From Trichodesmium erythraeum GBRTRLIN201 (GTDB taxonomy: Bacteria; Cyanobacteriota; Cyanobacteriia; Cyanobacteriales; Microcoleaceae), in assembly GCA_018457135.1 (NCBI GenBank), contig JAGGDU010000164.1:1-64000 (forward strand): 64,000 nucleotides of DNA, read 5' to 3'. Position numbers and translations under genes: made by a program. Under the pieces are notes generated by a model. It was not told the origin of the DNA. It worked only from the letters and a program-made list of their open reading frames with translations, and did no database searches. The first letter of the stretch is position 1. Each line of letters begins with the position of its first letter. Below, one piece after another: positions 61,274 to 64,000 of this stretch.

Positions 61274-62137
61274 ATGAAACAAATTGATTTATTTATTCGT
61301 TCTGTTGGCAAATTCGGTTTATGGCTAAATGCGACTTTTAGTTTCGCCTTTCTTTATCTACCTATTTTGATATTAGTAATTTACTCCTTTAATAATTCCC
61401 GTTTTAATGCTGTATGGCGAGGTTTTACTTTAAAATGGTATGACAATTTATTACAAGAATTTTCGGCTAATGCTATTAGCAATGTGATGATTTGGGAAGC
61501 CCTAACAAATAGTCTTTTTGTAGCAACAATTTCAACATTGCTAGCAACAATTTTTGGTACTATGATTGCTTTAGCATTAGAACGTTTTCGTTTTCCCGGA
61601 CGTAATGTTTTAGAGGCCATACTTTTTTTGCCGATAATTATACCCGAAATTACTATTGGTATTTCTTTATTAGTTTTCTTTTCCTTGGGGTTTCAGCTAA
61701 TCGAAAATATTTTAGGTATTCGTTTAGTTTTAGGTTTGCCGACAGTAATTATTGGTCATATAGTGTTTAGTATCTCTTTTGTTGTTGTAACTGTCAGAGC
61801 GCGAGTAGCTCAACTTGACCCGGCTTTAGAAGAAGCTGCTTTAGACCTGGGTGCTAATGAATGGAAAACTTTTTTTCAGATTACTTTACCTTTAATTTGG
61901 CCGGCAATTTTTAGTGCTGCTTTGTTAGCTTTTACCTTGTCATTAGATGATTTTGTGATTACTTTTTTCACTGCTGGAGTCGGCTCAACAACATTACCAT
62001 TATTTGTTTATGGTATGATTAAATTTTCGGTAACTCCAGCCATTAATGCTATATCAACTTTGATGTTAGTAGCTTCTTTAATTTTGGTGGCATCTTCTCT
62101 TTTTATTGATAAATTGGGCAATAAAAAAAATGCCTAA
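61274..62137 (+). CDS. potC: Spermidine/putrescine ABC transporter permease PotC
   Basis: This 287-residue six-helix permease partners PotB. It has LPILILVIYSFNNSRFNAVW in TM1, LALERFRFPGRNVLEAILF, and PIIIPEITIGISLLVFFSLG. The EAA loop is EEAALDLGANEWKTFFQITL near 188-207, followed by DDFVITFFTAGVGSTTLPLF. All are typical of PotC. AAAGCGAGA precedes the ATG. It is followed after 373 bp by potD on the same strand. Confidence 0.92.
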   Translation: MKQIDLFIRSVGKFGLWLNATFSFAFLYLPILILVIYSFNNSRFNAVWRGFTLKWYDNLLQEFSANAISNVMIWEALTNSLFVATISTLLATIFGTMIALALERFRFPGRNVLEAILFLPIIIPEITIGISLLVFFSLGFQLIENILGIRLVLGLPTVIIGHIVFSISFVVVTVRARVAQLDPALEEAALDLGANEWKTFFQITLPLIWPAIFSAALLAFTLSLDDFVITFFTAGVGSTTLPLFVYGMIKFSVTPAINAISTLMLVASLILVASSLFIDKLGNKKNA

Positions 62138-62510
62138 AATTACCGAAAAAAAAGAAAGAATAAAAAGGGAAGATGGAGGCAGGAAAAAGGAAAGTAGATA
62201 AGTCTATAGACCAATACAGTTTAGTTAAGATTTTTTTGCATTTATGTAATCTCAAAAGCTAATCTAAGTGGCTAGACGAAATTAATTACTATGATTTAAT
62301 TCCTATAATTTTTACTACTGCAGGCTTTTCAGCAGAAGCAAGTATGTAATTAATTTTGTACAATTACTTAATGGTTGAATACCATAATTGTTTTGGTCTT
62401 ATCTGAACTGTTGAATTTGAGAAGTCTATCTCTATCATTTTTCCCCTTTGTTGAGAATTTTATCTTTCTTACTTGTGCCTTTTTTCACAAATATTTATCA
62501 CGCTTAGTCT
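62138..62510. other. Spacer between potC and potD
   Basis: It contains a short A/G-rich run and the decayed segment related to 61000-61060. No gene is seen. Confidence 0.35.
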
Positions 62511-63575
62511 ATGAAAAAAATTATTCTTTTCTTATTGATATTTACAATCGCATTAACTTTACCTATTGCTTGTAGTAATAATCCCAATACTTCAGAAAAT
62601 AATGTTCTGAGTATATACAATTGGTCTACATATATTGCTCCTGGAGTAATGACTGAGTTTGAGAAGAAATTTAATGTCAAAATTCAGTACGATACTTATG
62701 AAAGTAATGAAGACTTATATGCAAAAATTAAACCTGGAAATCCTGGTTATGATGTGGCTTTTCCCGGTGATTACATGGTGAAAACTATGGCATCTGAAGG
62801 ACTGTTAGAGGAACTTAATAAAGAGAATATTCCTAATATAAAAAATCTCAATAATAAGTTTACTAATCTTCCATATGATCCGGGAAATAAATATAGTATT
62901 CCTTACCAATTGGGTACAATGGGAATAGGTTATAATATTAAAGCAACCGGAGGTGAAATTAATAGTTGGTCAACTATGTTTGATGAGAAATTTAAGGGGA
63001 GAATAGCATTATTAGATGATATGCGTAGTAGCTTTGCTATTGCTTTAATTTCTCTTGGTTATAACCCGAATACAACTAACCCTAAGGAAATTGCTCAAGG
63101 GAAAGATTTTCTGATTAAAAATAAACAGGCGATCGCTGTTTTTGCCCCAGATACTGGTCAAAACTTATTAGACCAAGGTGAGGTAGATTTAACTTGTGAA
63201 TGGAGTGGAGATATTTTCCAAGTTATGAAAGAAAATGCTGACCTTCGTTACACTATTCCCAAAGAGGGAAGTATTATTTTAACTGATAATATGGTTATTC
63301 TTAAAGGAAGTAGAAATAAAGAGCTGGCAGAAAAATTTATTAACTTTATTCTTGAACCAGAAATAGGGGCAAAAATATCTAATTTTATTAAGTATGCTAC
63401 TCCAAACCAAGCAGCAAAAGACCAAGGTTTAATTGAAGCTAATGACCTGAATAATTCTGCTATTTATCCACCAGCAGAATTATTTGCTAAACTTAATTAT
63501 CTTCAAGATGTTGGTGAAGCTACAGTTTTGTATGATAAAGCTTGGACAGAAGTTAAGTTAGAAGTTAGTAAATAG
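62511..63575 (+). CDS. potD: Spermidine/putrescine-binding lipoprotein PotD
   Basis: This 354-residue lipoprotein has a signal peptide ending LPIACSN (lipobox Cys21). The mature part is a family 1 periplasmic polyamine-binding protein: LSIYNWSTYIAPGVMTEFEK, QYDTYESNEDLYAKI, YDVAFPGDYMVKTMASEGLL, IPYQLGTMGIGYNI and VDLTCEWSGDIFQVM. Conserved aromatic and acidic residues for diamine binding are present (YNWS..Y, the D in FPGDY). It delivers polyamine to PotBC. A second PotD-like protein is encoded at 34849-35997 in the same window. Confidence 0.92.
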   Translation: MKKIILFLLIFTIALTLPIACSNNPNTSENNVLSIYNWSTYIAPGVMTEFEKKFNVKIQYDTYESNEDLYAKIKPGNPGYDVAFPGDYMVKTMASEGLLEELNKENIPNIKNLNNKFTNLPYDPGNKYSIPYQLGTMGIGYNIKATGGEINSWSTMFDEKFKGRIALLDDMRSSFAIALISLGYNPNTTNPKEIAQGKDFLIKNKQAIAVFAPDTGQNLLDQGEVDLTCEWSGDIFQVMKENADLRYTIPKEGSIILTDNMVILKGSRNKELAEKFINFILEPEIGAKISNFIKYATPNQAAKDQGLIEANDLNNSAIYPPAELFAKLNYLQDVGEATVLYDKAWTEVKLEVSK

Positions 63576-63695
63576 TTTTTTTTAACATTCAACTATTAAT
63601 AAACTGACTCTAAAAAAACTTAGTTGATAGTTATTAATTATTAGCTTATTATTACACTTCTAAGAGGAATTAGTTTCCCAGGATAATTAAAAGGT
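63576..63695. other. Spacer after potD
   Basis: GAGGAATTAGTTTCCCAGG near 63665 resembles GAGGAATTAGTCTCC near 60918, another trace of shared repeat between the pot spacers. Confidence 0.35.
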
Positions 63696-64000
63696 CTATT
63701 GAATATTCAAGGGATAAATGGCAACTTATTATCTGAATAAATATTAGGATTTGACGATGCTAGTATTTATCTAGGTTTGCGGTTTAAATTTAATAAAATT
63801 ATTAAGTCTTTTGATGATATTAGACTAGAAAATATTCTGCTGCTGGAATAAGCTGCAGGGTATTTCTTCAATTATGGTTAAGTTAATTATCCAGAAATAG
63901 ATGACCAATCAAATCATATTTTTTGCTAGGAAGCGATCGCTAAATTTATCGCTGATAATTAAATCATCAGAAAGTACAATTTACTCATAAATGGAAAATA
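63695..64000 (+). pseudogene. Unrecognised decayed gene running off the right edge
   Basis: A single plus-strand frame reads like protein across at least 100 codons with about five in-frame stops: LNIQGINGNLLSE, stop, then a stretch including GFDDASIYLGLRFKF and FDDIRLENILLLE, stop, AAGYFFNYG, stop, VNYPEIDDQSNHIFC, stop, EAIAKFIADN, stop. The family is not recognised and the end lies outside the window. Confidence 0.45.

Overview
The window looks like the chromosome of a filamentous, Trichodesmium-like cyanobacterium. The DNA is AT-rich and gene-poor, with many intergenic stretches of 0.4 to 2.4 kb. HIP1 octamers (GCGATCGC) occur throughout. The gene content is cyanobacterial: a PII protein with the Ser49/Tyr51 T-loop, XisH/XisI relatives, Uma2 proteins and kinase-FGE fusions. 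Much of the non-coding DNA consists of decayed genes, transposase remnants and small inverted-repeat elements. The genus assignment is an inference from these traits.

Layout. 1-10.3 kb: a surface-glycan cluster with a giant TPR-glycosyltransferase open at the left edge, two SAM methyltransferases, a GT4-type glycosyltransferase and a TPR-GT2-GT4 fusion. 10.3-13 kb: a graveyard of small selfish or defence-type genes (two Uma2 remnants, a PD-(D/E)XK-like protein, a collapsed xisH/xisI pair, and an antitoxin whose toxin is truncated). 13-14.8 kb: a sodium:solute symporter with a small membrane partner. 14.9-15.9 kb: a decayed IS1-type element with a later insertion. 17.9-35 kb: mostly housekeeping genes separated by long spacers: ilvB, glnB, mnmG, a formaldehyde-detoxification pair (frmA and fghA) flanking a probably catalytically dead RNase III-like protein, cysH, an NFACT protein, and DUF370(RemA)-gmk. 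A GC-rich island with several nested stems lies at 30.2-30.5 kb. 34.8-38.3 kb: an orphan polyamine-type binding lipoprotein, a small ORF, a TnpB remnant and a cupin.

39-46.3 kb is the most unusual block. Two tandemly duplicated Ser/Thr kinase-FGE-sulfatase fusion proteins are nearly identical in the kinase domain but strongly diverged in a C-terminal segment. That segment has the layout of a diversity-generating-retroelement (DGR) variable region. The pair is followed by a YegI-like kinase carrying a glycine-rich membrane domain. No reverse transcriptase or template repeat was found in the window, so any DGR would have to act from elsewhere.

46.7-64 kb: a MATE exporter, an HTH/NB-ARC pseudogene, a peptide-binding lipoprotein broken at an A8 tract, a lipoprotein with a duplicated Cys/Trp domain, a GHL10-type glycosidase, an HpcH-type aldolase, a 2OG-Fe(II) dioxygenase, a decayed small locus at 57.6-59 kb, and a loosely spaced potB-potC-potD polyamine transporter without potA. 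Four related elements with AGGACTTAC/GTAAGTCCT ends and two other short inverted-repeat elements are scattered through the window.

All product calls rest on reading the translations and motifs by eye; no database search was run.
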